Shown here piece after piece: positions 1 to 9,324 of a stretch of 64,000 nucleotides of DNA (within the stretch, counting starts at the first letter, position 1; every line of letters begins with the position of its first letter). The notes below the pieces were generated by a model. The model did no database searches. It was not told the DNA's origin and saw only the letters and a program-made list of their open reading frames with translations. Made by a program: the position numbers and the translations under genes. The DNA comes from Kaistia sp. 32K (GTDB lineage Bacteria; Pseudomonadota; Alphaproteobacteria; Rhizobiales; Kaistiaceae), in assembly GCF_016629525.1 (NCBI RefSeq), contig NZ_AP024269.1, positions 2,666,001 through 2,730,000 of the forward strand, read 5' to 3'.

Positions 1-53
1 GCCCGATCGTCGACACCGCTGAATCGCGGCTCAAGTCCATCCTGAAGGAATAG
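1..53 (+). CDS. C-terminal end of a protein, probably the sugar ABC transporter substrate-binding protein
   Basis: Only the last 16 residues are in the window, ending in SRLKSILKE and a TAG at 51-53. They are in frame with no stop back to the window edge. The position just upstream of two sugar-type permeases suggests the periplasmic binding protein of that importer. The last codons also supply the AAGGAA Shine-Dalgarno of the next gene. The identity is inferred from context only. Confidence 0.5.
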   Translation, partial: PIVDTAESRLKSILKE

Positions 54-57
54 TCCC

Positions 58-975
58 GTGTCGGTTCGGCCCATGCTTGCCGACGAAACCATGACCTGGC
101 GCGCAAGCGCCAGGGAGTGGTTGCGATCAGGCAATTCGCTCCCCTTCTGGCTGCTCGCGCCCTCGATCTTCCTGATGCTCGCGGTCATCGCCTATCCGAT
201 GCTGACCGGGTTCTATTACGGCTTCACGAGCGGCTCGCTGCTGAAGACCGGCAAGTTCGTCGGGTTCGACAACTACGCCCGCCTGCTGCAATCGGCGGAC
301 TTCCTGCACGCGCTCTGGTTCAGCCTCGTCTTCGCCGTCTTCAACGTGATCGGCTGCTATGTGCTCGGCCTCGGGCTGGCGCTGCTCATGAACCAGGACG
401 TGCCGTTCCGCGGCTTCTTCCGCGTCGCGCTGCTCCTGCCCTGGATCGTGCCGTCGATCGTGTCGATCGTCAGCTGGCGCTGGATGATGGCGGACCAGCA
501 CGCCCTCTTCAACCAGATCATCGGTGTGTTCGGGGGCAGCCCGATCTACTTCCTGAGCGACGAGAACTGGGCGATCGCCGCCGTCATCGCCATCAAGATC
601 TGGCGCTCCTTCCCGTTCATGATGCTGTCGCTGCTCGCCGCGCTGCAGGGCATCGACCGCAGCCTCTACGAGGCCGCCGCCCTCGACGGCGCGTCACGCT
701 GGAACCAGTTCCGCTATGTGACGCTGCCGCAGCTTCGCAACATCTCGATCGTGCTCTGCCTCCTGATGACGATCTGGACGGTCAACGACTTCGACACGCC
801 ATGGCTGCTGACGCAGGGCGGACCGGCCAACGCCACCGAGAACCTGGTGCTGCTCGCCTATCGCTACACCTTCGGACGCAACGATGTCGGCCTCGGCTCC
901 GCCGTTTCCTTCGTCACCCTCGCGATCCTGATGGTGCTCGTCGTCATCCTGCTTCGCCGGCAGAGGGAGCGCTGA
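58..975 (+). CDS. Sugar ABC transporter permease, MalF/UgpA type
   Basis: Inner-membrane permease of 305 residues in the binding-protein-dependent carbohydrate importer family. It shows about six hydrophobic segments and the cytoplasmic EAA loop (EAAALDGA, residues 205-212) that docks on the ATPase. LTQGGP near residue 253 is typical of MalF-like proteins. The GTG start is chosen because AAGGAA lies 7 nt upstream, inside the end of the preceding gene. The second permease follows after one base, so the two are translationally coupled. The substrate is unknown, and no ATPase gene is seen on this side of the window edge. Confidence 0.9.
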   Translation: MSVRPMLADETMTWRASAREWLRSGNSLPFWLLAPSIFLMLAVIAYPMLTGFYYGFTSGSLLKTGKFVGFDNYARLLQSADFLHALWFSLVFAVFNVIGCYVLGLGLALLMNQDVPFRGFFRVALLLPWIVPSIVSIVSWRWMMADQHALFNQIIGVFGGSPIYFLSDENWAIAAVIAIKIWRSFPFMMLSLLAALQGIDRSLYEAAALDGASRWNQFRYVTLPQLRNISIVLCLLMTIWTVNDFDTPWLLTQGGPANATENLVLLAYRYTFGRNDVGLGSAVSFVTLAILMVLVVILLRRQRER

Positions 976-976
976 C

Positions 977-1810
977 ATGAACAATCTCGCTTCCTCCCGC
1001 AAGCGCTGGGGCCTGTTCTGGCTGCTCGTGCTCATCACCGTGATCGTCAACCTGCCGATCATCCTGATGGTGATGAACTCGTTCCAGACGACCGAGCAGC
1101 TGGTGAACCGGACGACGATCCTGCCGCATGACCTCACCGTCGCCAATTATCGCTACCTGAACGAACGGACGAATTTCTGGACCTTCCTCTGGAATTCCTT
1201 CACCGTCTCGGGCGTCAGCACGATCACCAGCGCGGCGGTCGCGGCACTTGCCGGCTATGCCCTCTCCCGCTTCCGCGGCAGGCTGATCACCGGCTATTCG
1301 CGGGCGCTCTTCGTCGTCCAGATGTTCCCGATCATCCTGGCGCTGATCCCGCTGTTCATCCTGTTCCGCACGCTCGGCCTGATCAACAGCCCGCTCTCGG
1401 TGATCATCCTCTACACGGTGGTGCATCTGCCGTTCGCGACCTGGATGGCGCGCGCCTTCTTCGACACCATCCCGCGCGAGCTGGAGGACGCCGCCCTCGT
1501 CGATGGCTGCTCGCGCTTCGGCGCCTTCGTCCGCATCGTCCTGCCGCTTTCGGGCCCGGGTCTCGCGGCGATCGGCATCTTCTCGTTCCTGTTCTCCTAC
1601 AACGAGTTCTTCGTCGCCAACGTCTTCCTACGCGACCAGGAGTCGATGACGCTGCCGGTCGGCATCACGATGTTCATGCAGCAATATTCGACCGACTGGG
1701 GAAGCCTGATGGCCGCCGCGACGGTCACGGTGATCCCGACCTTCATCCTGTTCCTCGGCATCCAGAAATGGATCACCTACGGCGCGGTCTCCGGCGGCGT
1801 CAAAGGCTGA
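977..1810 (+). CDS. Sugar ABC transporter permease, MalG/UgpE type
   Basis: Second inner-membrane permease of the importer, 277 residues, about six membrane segments. Its EAA loop reads EDAALVDG at residues 170-177, followed by the usual RIVLP. It starts one base after the upstream permease stop and has GAGGGAG as ribosome-binding site. Together the two permeases form the translocation pore for a sugar or sugar derivative. The downstream dehydrogenase suggests the imported compound is a polyol, inositol-like or oxidised sugar, but this is inference. Confidence 0.9.
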   Translation: MNNLASSRKRWGLFWLLVLITVIVNLPIILMVMNSFQTTEQLVNRTTILPHDLTVANYRYLNERTNFWTFLWNSFTVSGVSTITSAAVAALAGYALSRFRGRLITGYSRALFVVQMFPIILALIPLFILFRTLGLINSPLSVIILYTVVHLPFATWMARAFFDTIPRELEDAALVDGCSRFGAFVRIVLPLSGPGLAAIGIFSFLFSYNEFFVANVFLRDQESMTLPVGITMFMQQYSTDWGSLMAAATVTVIPTFILFLGIQKWITYGAVSGGVKG

Positions 1811-1861
1811 CCCTTCCAATCCCCTCCCCGACCAAGACCAACAAATTCAAGGAAACGCATC

Positions 1862-2938
1862 GTGTCCCAGCAAATCCGCGTCGGCATCGTCGGCTGTGGC
1901 GAGGTCGCGCAGGTCATCCATCTGCCTGCGCTGCGAGATCTGCCCGATCTCTTCCGCGTCACGGCCCTTTGCGACGTCAGCCCGTCCGTTCTCGATACGG
2001 TGGGTTCCCAGTGGCCGGCGGCCGCCCGCCACGCCGACTATCGTGACCTGGTGACGTCCGACCAGGTCGACGCGGTCCTCGTCGCCAACCCGAATGTCTA
2101 CCACGCGGAGGTGGCGATCGCCGCCATGCAGGCCGGCAAGCATGTGCTGATCGAGAAGCCGTTCTGCGTCTCGCTCGCCGAAGCCGACGCGCTCGAGGCG
2201 GCGGCAGAAAAGGCCGGCGTCACCGTCCAGGTCGGCTTCATGCGGCGCTACGCCCCCGCCTTCACCGAGGCGGTCAAGCATCTCGAGAGCCGGCGCGGCG
2301 ACATCCTCCTCGCCCGCGTGCATGACGTCATCGGCCCCAACGCCAGGATCATCGACTCGACCTCGAATGTCGCGCGCGGCAAGGACGTGCCCGAGGCCGT
2401 CCTGGAAGAAGGCCGCAGCCGCATGAGCGCCGCGGCCAAGGCCGCCGTCGGCGTCGGCGAAGGCCCGAAGTTCAACGCCTACAACCTGCTGCTCGGCCTT
2501 TCCAGCCACGACATCTCGGCGATGCGGGAACTGCTCGGCCGGCCGAAAGCCGTCCTGAACGCAACCCAGCACAATGGCGGCCGGGTGATCACGGCGACCT
2601 TCGACTACGGCCACTTCGTCTGCCAGTTCGAGACCGCCGTCGACCAGATCCCACATTTCGACGCGCATCTGGAAGTCGTCACGCCGACCGAGATCCTGCG
2701 CATCGACTATGACACGCCCTATATCCGCCACCTGCCGGCCAAGCTGACCATCCTGAAGGGACACGGCCCGGCCGGCACCTCGTCCGACACCAGCTTCCCG
2801 ACGCGCTACGATTCCTTCGGCGTCGAATGGCGCGACTTCCACGCCAACGTCACCGAGAAGCGCATACCGAAGACCTCGCTCGCCGACGCGCGCGCGGATC
2901 TGGAGATCTTCCGCGACATGGTCCAGCTGATGCAGTGA
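1862..2938 (+). CDS. Gfo/Idh/MocA family NAD(P)-dependent oxidoreductase
   Basis: Cytoplasmic sugar or polyol dehydrogenase of 358 residues. The N-terminal Rossmann fold opens with VGIVGCGEVAQ (residues 7-17), and the family-defining EKP sits at residues 98-100, whose lysine positions the substrate. The C-terminal half is the mixed-sheet substrate domain. The GTG start at 1862 is preceded by AAGGAA. It lies 51 bases behind the permease gene in the same direction, so it is probably the last gene of the transport operon and oxidises the imported compound. The substrate cannot be named from sequence. Confidence 0.88.
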   Translation: MSQQIRVGIVGCGEVAQVIHLPALRDLPDLFRVTALCDVSPSVLDTVGSQWPAAARHADYRDLVTSDQVDAVLVANPNVYHAEVAIAAMQAGKHVLIEKPFCVSLAEADALEAAAEKAGVTVQVGFMRRYAPAFTEAVKHLESRRGDILLARVHDVIGPNARIIDSTSNVARGKDVPEAVLEEGRSRMSAAAKAAVGVGEGPKFNAYNLLLGLSSHDISAMRELLGRPKAVLNATQHNGGRVITATFDYGHFVCQFETAVDQIPHFDAHLEVVTPTEILRIDYDTPYIRHLPAKLTILKGHGPAGTSSDTSFPTRYDSFGVEWRDFHANVTEKRIPKTSLADARADLEIFRDMVQLMQ

Positions 2939-2947
2939 TCAATAAAG

Positions 2948-2972
2948 CTGGCGCGGACCGCTTCCGCGCCAG
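2948..2972 (-). terminator. Stem-loop terminator between convergent genes
   Basis: A perfect 10-bp inverted repeat (2948-2957 and 2963-2972) with a 5-base loop. Read on the minus strand it is followed by CTTTATT, so it best terminates the iron permease gene. It also lies 9 bases after the dehydrogenase stop and may act in both directions. Confidence 0.65.
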
Positions 2973-3000
2973 ACCCACCAGGGTGTCCCCGCGCCGACCT

Positions 3001-3405
<405 letters not shown>

Positions 3406-3562
3406 GGGTTCCTCCAGCCCGCCCCCGACAAGCCGGATTAAAACGGCAGGTTCGGGCGCTTCGTTCCCCTCGCTCGGAGAAAGCAGGCGACCAGCGGAAC
3501 TTCTCGCCAGGGTCTTTCGTTGCCGCTTTGAAAGTCCCGTGCCCATCGAACGAGGATACCGG

Positions 3563-3784
3563 ATGTCTTCATTCTCCGAAGCGGCGATCCATTCCGAAGC
3601 CCAGAGGATCTGGGAGGCAAGCGGCCGGCCCATCTGGTCGCACCCGCTCGACCACTGGGCCACGGCCGTCGGCAACCTTGCCAAGAGCCCGTCGGATGGG
3701 GCCCAGCTGCAACCTTCCGCGGATATGGCGACGCCCCGGCCCGGGCAAAGCGGCAAGCCGCTGCAACGGAAGGCCGTGCGATAG
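3563..3784 (+). CDS. Small DUF2934-like protein
   Basis: A 73-residue protein. Residues 8-36 (pattern AxRIWEASGRP then HPLDHW) match the short helix-turn pattern of DUF2934 proteins, which usually read RAYxxWExxGRP then DxxHWxxAE. The C-terminal 35 residues are basic and look disordered. The ATG at 3563 has GAGGA about 8 bases upstream. It ends 12 bases before the topoisomerase gene and is probably co-transcribed with it. Function is unknown; related genes in rhizobia are often near stress or DNA-repair genes. Confidence 0.6.
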   Translation: MSSFSEAAIHSEAQRIWEASGRPIWSHPLDHWATAVGNLAKSPSDGAQLQPSADMATPRPGQSGKPLQRKAVR

Positions 3785-3796
3785 GGCGCGGACGCG

Positions 3797-4828
3797 ATGT
3801 CCGACACCAAGGACGAGCCGGATTCCGAGGCCGAAATCGCGGCGGAACTCGACATGGAGGGCGTCGAGGGCCTCACCATCCGGCGCCGCCGGCGCGGCAA
3901 GGGCTTTCTCTATTTCGATGCGAGGGGAAAGCGGATCCGCTCGAAGAGCGACCTCGAACGGATCGCCCACCTCGCCATTCCGCCCGCCTATGATTCCGTC
4001 CGCATCGCCGCCAATCCCGCCTCGCATCTGCAGGCGATCGGCCGCGACGCGGCCGGGCGCTGGCAGCATCGCTATCACGAGGCCTGGACGATCGTTCGCG
4101 AGGCGCGAAAGGTCGGGCGGCTGGACGGGCTGATCGCCGTGCTGCCGAAGCTCCGCGCGACGGTGCGGCGCGATCTGGCGCGGCGCGAGCTGGACCGTCG
4201 CAAGGCGCTCGCCTGCGCCGTGGCGATCCTCGACGAGACCCATATCCGCGTCGGCTCGGAACCCTATCTGAGCACGTCGGGCGCGCGCGGCGCCGCCACC
4301 CTCCTGAAGCGGCAATCGGTGCTCGGCCGCAGCCGCGTGCTGCTCTGCTTTCGCGGCAAGGGCGGCACGCGCTTCCGCTGCACGGTGGTGCATTCGTCGC
4401 TGGCGCGGGCGCTCGGGCGCATCACCACCCTGCCCGGCCGCCGGCTTCTGCAATATCTCGATGCCGACGGCGCCGTCCGCCCCATCCGCGCGCCTGACAT
4501 CAACGCCTATCTGCGCGAGGTGTCCGGCGCGCCGATCACGGCGAAGGATCTGCGCATGCTGGCCGCCAACGCCATCGCGGCCGAGCATTTCGCCCGCCTC
4601 GAGCCGGAGGCCAGCGAAACGGCGCGCCGCCGCCAGGTCGCCGCCGTGATGCGGCAGGTCTCGGAGCACCTCGGCAACACGCCCGCCGTCACCCGCAAGA
4701 GCTATGTCCACGCCAAGGTGGTCGAGGCCTTCGCCGCGGGAAAGCTGCCGAAACTGCTCCGATCCAGCCGCTCGGCCAACCAACGCAAGCGCGGCGAGAC
4801 GCTGCTACGACGATTGCTGTTGCTCTGA
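3797..4828 (+). CDS. DNA topoisomerase IB (poxvirus-like type)
   Basis: A 343-residue type IB topoisomerase that relaxes supercoils by transient 3-prime phosphotyrosyl nicking. The catalytic tyrosine is Tyr303 in RKSYVH. Other conserved catalytic-domain blocks are ETHIRVGSE, FRGKGGTRFR and ITAKDLRMLAAN. The last is unusual because the family norm is KDFRTW. The length fits the bacterial family. The gene follows the DUF2934 gene by 12 bases, and its 3-prime end overlaps the convergent acyltransferase gene by 24 bases. Confidence 0.88.
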   Translation: MSDTKDEPDSEAEIAAELDMEGVEGLTIRRRRRGKGFLYFDARGKRIRSKSDLERIAHLAIPPAYDSVRIAANPASHLQAIGRDAAGRWQHRYHEAWTIVREARKVGRLDGLIAVLPKLRATVRRDLARRELDRRKALACAVAILDETHIRVGSEPYLSTSGARGAATLLKRQSVLGRSRVLLCFRGKGGTRFRCTVVHSSLARALGRITTLPGRRLLQYLDADGAVRPIRAPDINAYLREVSGAPITAKDLRMLAANAIAAEHFARLEPEASETARRRQVAAVMRQVSEHLGNTPAVTRKSYVHAKVVEAFAAGKLPKLLRSSRSANQRKRGETLLRRLLLL

Positions 4829-6775
4829 GGCAACCGGTGGCTCCTCGAAGATCTGCCGCAACATCGGAATCAACCGGTTGCCGCCGCGCTCGCTGAGGTG
4901 GTCGTCGTCATAGTAGATCGGCAGGCCGTCGAAGGCCCCCCGGCAGCGGCCATCGGTGCAGAGATAGGGCAAGGGATCGAGGATCTTCACGCCGCAGCGC
5001 TGCGCCGCCAGGTCCTGGGCCGCCCAGACGAAGGCATGCCGCTGGTGGTATTCTTCCAGCGAGATGGAAACCTCCCTCGGAATGCCGAGCAAGGCGGCTC
5101 GTCCCAGGGTCACAGGAACGTTGACGGGCATTTCGGGGATGGGGCGGACGAGATAGACGGGACGCGTGCGGGCGAACGCGCACGTCGTCGCCACGAGCTT
5201 CTCCCGCACATCGTCGTAGAAGGCCTGATCCCGCTTCCGCGCCGTTTTCGTCATGTCGCCTTCATGCGGGTCCGTGTCGATGCCAGTCCGGTTCAGGATC
5301 ACCAGCGGAGCCTCCGGCAGCGTCTCGATTTTTCGCAGCGCATAGTCCACGAACTCGACGCATCTCACGTCGTCCGGGGTATTCGGCTTCATGCCGCTGA
5401 TCGTCCGGCAGCCCGCCCGCGTCCAGTCGAGCACATGGAGTTCGGGGTCCGGCAGCACTTTCTCCACCGATCGGATGATGGCGCCCGCATGGCTGTCGCC
5501 GAGGACGATCACGCCCAGCTTTGGACCGCCGTAGATGCACTCGGGGACGGCTTTCTGCCCCAGCACATGGCACTCCTCAAACCGCGGATTCTTGTTGCGC
5601 GCTTCCGCGAAAATGGCGACGACCTCGGGTGACAGGCGCGCCGGGAAGCCATCCCTCATCTTCACCACTTCGCTCGGGACGATGACGGCGAGGAGCGCGA
5701 CCAGGATCGCCGCATATCCGGCGCGCAGGGGCAATCGGGAGAGACCGACGCGCGCGGGTGTTTCGACGAAGCGGTAGGAGAGCCAGCCGAGCGCCGCCGT
5801 CGCGAAAAATCCGCAGGCGATGGCGACCGGATCCTTCTGCAGGTCGAAATAGAACAGCCCAAAAACGACCGGCCAATGCCAGAGGTAGAGCGAATAGGAG
5901 CAGCGCCCCAGCCATTGGGCGACCGCGGTTCCCGTCAACCAGGAATCCTGTCGACCGGCGACCAGGACCAGCGCGGTCCCGACCACGGGGATCGCGGCCC
6001 GCCAGCCCGGCCAGGCGACGGACGAATCCAACAGCAGGACCGAACCGAGGATCAGGGCGATGCCGACGATTTCGAGCCCAATCTGGGTGCTCCTGCCGTT
6101 GAGCTGGGTCCTGGCAAGCAGAAAGACCAACGCGCCGGCCAGCAGTTCCCAGGCCCGCCATGGCAGCAGGAAGAATGCCCGCTCGGGATAGGTCGCCGAA
6201 GTGAAGACCGAAAGCAGGAGCGAGCCGAGCGCGAACCCCGCCAGGGCGAGCGTCAGCTTCCGCCGGCTGGGCATCAGCCGCCACAGCACCAGGACGACGA
6301 TCGGGAAGAGCAGATAAAACTGCCACTCGACCGCCAGCGACCAGGTGTGCAGCAGGATCTTCTGGTGCGCATCGATGTCGAAATATCCGAATTCACGGCT
6401 GAACCGGATGTTCGACACGAAGGCGAGCGCCGTGACCGTGTGCCGTCCAAGAAGCCGGTATTCCTGCGGCGACAGCGCGCTCCAGCCGAGGATCATCAGC
6501 ACGGCGCAGAGCACCAGCAGCGCGGGAAGGATCCGGCGAGCGCGGGCGAGATAGAAATTCGCCAGGAAGTTTCCGGCCGTCTGCTTTCCGCTCGCGACCT
6601 TTTCCACGCCGGCGAGCACGATTCCGGCCATCAGGAATCCGGACAGGACGAAGAACACATCGACGCCGACGAATCCGCCGGAGAAACCGGAAATGCCGAA
6701 GTGGAACAGGATGACGGAGACGACGGCCCAGGCGCGAAGGCCGTTGATGTCGGTACGAAAGGCGGGGCTTGGCAT
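4805..6775 (-). CDS. OafA/YrhL-type acyltransferase with C-terminal SGNH domain
   Basis: A 656-residue membrane enzyme likely to O-acetylate a cell-surface glycan. Residues 1-350 form the acyltransferase-3 domain with about ten membrane helices and His25 in LFHFGISGF as the probable catalytic residue. The periplasmic SGNH domain follows, with GDSHAG at 426-431 and the block V Asp-x-x-His at 623-626. This two-domain arrangement is that of OafA-type O-antigen acetylases. The gene stands alone and ends inside the topoisomerase gene by 24 bases. The target glycan is not shown by context. Confidence 0.9.
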   Translation of the reverse strand: MPSPAFRTDINGLRAWAVVSVILFHFGISGFSGGFVGVDVFFVLSGFLMAGIVLAGVEKVASGKQTAGNFLANFYLARARRILPALLVLCAVLMILGWSALSPQEYRLLGRHTVTALAFVSNIRFSREFGYFDIDAHQKILLHTWSLAVEWQFYLLFPIVVLVLWRLMPSRRKLTLALAGFALGSLLLSVFTSATYPERAFFLLPWRAWELLAGALVFLLARTQLNGRSTQIGLEIVGIALILGSVLLLDSSVAWPGWRAAIPVVGTALVLVAGRQDSWLTGTAVAQWLGRCSYSLYLWHWPVVFGLFYFDLQKDPVAIACGFFATAALGWLSYRFVETPARVGLSRLPLRAGYAAILVALLAVIVPSEVVKMRDGFPARLSPEVVAIFAEARNKNPRFEECHVLGQKAVPECIYGGPKLGVIVLGDSHAGAIIRSVEKVLPDPELHVLDWTRAGCRTISGMKPNTPDDVRCVEFVDYALRKIETLPEAPLVILNRTGIDTDPHEGDMTKTARKRDQAFYDDVREKLVATTCAFARTRPVYLVRPIPEMPVNVPVTLGRAALLGIPREVSISLEEYHQRHAFVWAAQDLAAQRCGVKILDPLPYLCTDGRCRGAFDGLPIYYDDDHLSERGGNRLIPMLRQIFEEPPVASEQQQSS

Positions 6776-7107
6776 TCTCGAATTCGCAGTTTCGGGCGCA
6801 AGCGTGCCGCGCCCTGAAGGCGCGGAGGCTGGCGCAATGGGGTGGTGGTGGCTTGGCGGATCGGAGCGCCGATTGAGGAAAACCGGTCCGAAGGCGCTCA
6901 GTTCGCTTGTAGGCGGACCTCGACGACTCCGACGGATGGCCTACCTATTAATCGCACATGACTATATTGCAAGCTGACGGGAAGGCACCATTACAACCAT
7001 TTGGGGTGCCGGCGTCCTGCTACCAGCGTTCGACCGCGAACGGGATCAGGAGCCCTTGCCGTGCTAGACATGGGCCGACGAAGTCTCGAGCAGGGGTGAA
7101 ATCAGGG
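6776..7107. other. Divergent intergenic region, 332 bp
   Basis: Between the acyltransferase start and the DUF763 start. It must hold both promoters. The stretch around 6935-6975 (CTATTAATCGCACATGACTA) is the only AT-rich part and is the best place for -10 elements, but no convincing -35/-10 pair, operator or RNA structure could be assigned. Confidence 0.4.
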
Positions 7108-8343
7108 ATGGCCAGGCGAGCCGGGAGCGCGGATCTGCCTTTGCATGGCGGGCATGTGCCGCGGTGGCTTGCCGACCGGATGACCCGGCTTGGCGCCGTG
7201 ATCAGCGAGGCGATCGTCCAGGAATATGGCCGCGACGAGCTGCTCCGCCGCCTCGCCCATCCGTTCTGGTTCCAGTCCTTCGGCGCCGTCATGGGCATGG
7301 ACTGGCATTCGTCCGGGATCACCACCAGCGTGCTCGGCGCGCTGAAGCGCGGGCTGGCGCCGCTCTCCGGCGAACTCGGCATCCATGTCTGCGGCGGCAA
7401 GGGGCGGCATTCGCGGCAGACGCCGCAGGAGCTGATCGGCATCGGCGATCGCGTCGGCTTCGACGGCGCGGCGCTGGCCAAGGCGAGCCGCCTCGTCGCC
7501 AAAGTCGACAGCGCCGCCATCCAGGACGGCTTCGACCTCTATCTGCACGGCTTCATCGTCGCCGATGACGGCCATTGGGTCGTCGTGCAGCAGGGCATGA
7601 GCGACGCGACCCGGCAGGCGCGGCGCTATCACTGGCTGTCGGAAGGGCTGACCAGCTTCGTCGAGGCGCCGCATGCGGCGATCGACGGCCCCCGGCAGGG
7701 CGAGATCGTCAACCTGACCGACAAGCGCGCCGGGGCCTCGCGCGACGGCCAGCTCGACATGCTGGCCGATCTCGGCCCCGACAGAATAGCGCTGGAATTT
7801 GCCGCGCTGCGGGCGAAGGCGGCCGAGCCGGCGGAGCCGCTGCCAGTGGAGCAGCCGCTGCTGCCGCATCTGATCCTGCCGGCGCATCACGACGTCCGTT
7901 CGAGCGATGTGGTGACGCGCCGCCTGCATGGCGCGCTGGCCGCCGCCGCCGAACAGGGACCGGTCGACTATGCCGACCTGCTGCTGGTGCCCGGCGTCGG
8001 CGCCCGCACCGTGCAGGCGTTGGCGATGGTGGCCGAGGTGATGCATGGCGCGCCGTATCGCTTCAGCGATCCCGCTCGGTTCTCCTTCGCGCATGGCGGC
8101 AAGGACCGCCACCCCTTCCCCGTGCCGCTGCGCGTCTACGACCACACCATCCGCGTAATGACCTCGGCCGTGCAAAAGGCGAAGCTTGGCGAGACCGAGG
8201 AGATGGAGGCGCTCCGCCGGCTCGACGAGCAGGCGCGCCGGCTGGAGCGCGTCGCCACCGGCCCGAGCGTGGAAGAAATGATCGCCGACGAGCGCGAACG
8301 GTCGGCGAGCTACGCCGGCCGCAGCGTGTTCGGCTGGGAATAG
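7108..8343 (+). CDS. DUF763 domain-containing protein
   Basis: A 411-residue protein covering the whole DUF763 family (PF05559), found in archaea and scattered bacteria. It has the typical opening RAGSADLPLHGGHVP, a central GKGRHSRQTP block and a C-terminal helix-hairpin-helix motif, VPGVGARTVQAL, around residue 295. It also has conserved FAHGGKDRHPFPVP. The HhH and the many basic and histidine residues suggest nucleic-acid contact, but no function is established. The start at 7108 is chosen because homology begins immediately; the open frame continues upstream without similarity. Confidence 0.85.
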   Translation: MARRAGSADLPLHGGHVPRWLADRMTRLGAVISEAIVQEYGRDELLRRLAHPFWFQSFGAVMGMDWHSSGITTSVLGALKRGLAPLSGELGIHVCGGKGRHSRQTPQELIGIGDRVGFDGAALAKASRLVAKVDSAAIQDGFDLYLHGFIVADDGHWVVVQQGMSDATRQARRYHWLSEGLTSFVEAPHAAIDGPRQGEIVNLTDKRAGASRDGQLDMLADLGPDRIALEFAALRAKAAEPAEPLPVEQPLLPHLILPAHHDVRSSDVVTRRLHGALAAAAEQGPVDYADLLLVPGVGARTVQALAMVAEVMHGAPYRFSDPARFSFAHGGKDRHPFPVPLRVYDHTIRVMTSAVQKAKLGETEEMEALRRLDEQARRLERVATGPSVEEMIADERERSASYAGRSVFGWE

Positions 8344-8359
8344 GCCGGCAAGCCCGCGA

Positions 8360-9310
8360 TCAGGCGGCGCGGGCCGCGTGGCGGGCGTTGAGGCGGGCGG
8401 CGAGCGCGCGCGCCTTTTCGATCGACTCGGCCCGCTCGGCGTCGAAACGTTCGCCGATCTCCATGATCAGCGCCGTGCCGGGCAGCACGTCGAGGGTGTC
8501 GAACACGGTCTCCCACGGCAGGTCGCCCCAGCCGAGCGGCAGGTGCAGGTCGCCGATCCCAAGCGCGATCGCCTCGCTCTGGTGGTAGAACTTCGACAGG
8601 GTGTAGGGACGGCCGAAATTGTCGTGCACATGCAGATGGCCGGCGACCGGGCTCATCGCCGCGACCTCGGCGAGAAAGTCGCCGCCGGTGCGGGTCGCCT
8701 CGATATAGGCGTGGCCGAAATCGATCGTCGTGACGAGATAGGGATGGTTGATCGCCTGGACCGTCGCGGCGACCTCGGAAGGCTGCTGGCGATACATCTC
8801 GTCGTCGACGGCGAAGATGTTCTCGAGCGCGACGCGGACATCGTGCTTGCCGGCGAAATCGGCGAGCTCCTTCAGCGCGTCCGCCTGCATGCGGTCATAG
8901 CCGGCGATGACGCGGGCGGGCGCCATCGGCGCATGGCCGCTGTGATGCACGAGGATGTCGGAACCGACGCGATGGCTCAACTCGACCATCGCGCACGCGG
9001 CGGCCTTCTGGAATTCGAGGTTCTCGGCGTCCATGAAGTTCGAGACGATCAGGCCGTGAACCGTGTAGCGCAGCGGGAACTTGGCGCAGATATCGGCGAG
9101 CCGCCTGGCGCGGCTTTCGATGACGCGGCCGCCGGCGATCAAATCGTCGCCGCAGAGCGACAGCTCGGCCACGTCGGCGCCGAGCTCGACGATGCGGGCC
9201 AGCGAGGCCTCGATATGATTCATGTCCCCCGCGTCGGCCGTGGTTGTGAAGCCGACATGGGTGATCCGGTCTTGCGAGATCAGGTCTTGCGAGCTCAGGT
9301 CCTGGGTCAT
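8360..9310 (-). CDS. Sugar phosphate isomerase/epimerase family TIM-barrel protein
   Basis: A 316-residue xylose-isomerase-like (AP endonuclease 2) TIM barrel. Metal-ligand type residues are seen in VALENIF, TTIDFGHAY and GHLHVHDNFG, as in this family. It is the last gene of the ugp-type transporter operon, 14 bases after the ATPase gene, where enterobacteria carry the phosphodiesterase gene ugpQ. GGAG lies 8 bases before the ATG. The first dozen codons contain an in-frame tandem repeat (9268-9309), absent from the barrel itself. The substrate is unknown; a polyol or sugar phosphate is plausible. Confidence 0.82.
   Translation of the reverse strand: MTQDLSSQDLISQDRITHVGFTTTADAGDMNHIEASLARIVELGADVAELSLCGDDLIAGGRVIESRARRLADICAKFPLRYTVHGLIVSNFMDAENLEFQKAAACAMVELSHRVGSDILVHHSGHAPMAPARVIAGYDRMQADALKELADFAGKHDVRVALENIFAVDDEMYRQQPSEVAATVQAINHPYLVTTIDFGHAYIEATRTGGDFLAEVAAMSPVAGHLHVHDNFGRPYTLSKFYHQSEAIALGIGDLHLPLGWGDLPWETVFDTLDVLPGTALIMEIGERFDAERAESIEKARALAARLNARHAARAA
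9268..9309 (-). repeat. 15-bp in-frame tandem repeat at the start of the isomerase gene
   Basis: Two copies of a 15-bp unit (9268-9282 and 9283-9297) differ at one base, and a third partial, diverged copy runs to 9309. The unit encodes the repeating SQDL pattern in the first residues of the protein. Because 15 is a multiple of three, copy-number change would not shift the frame. Confidence 0.8.
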
Positions 9311-9324
9311 GACGGGTCTCCGGG

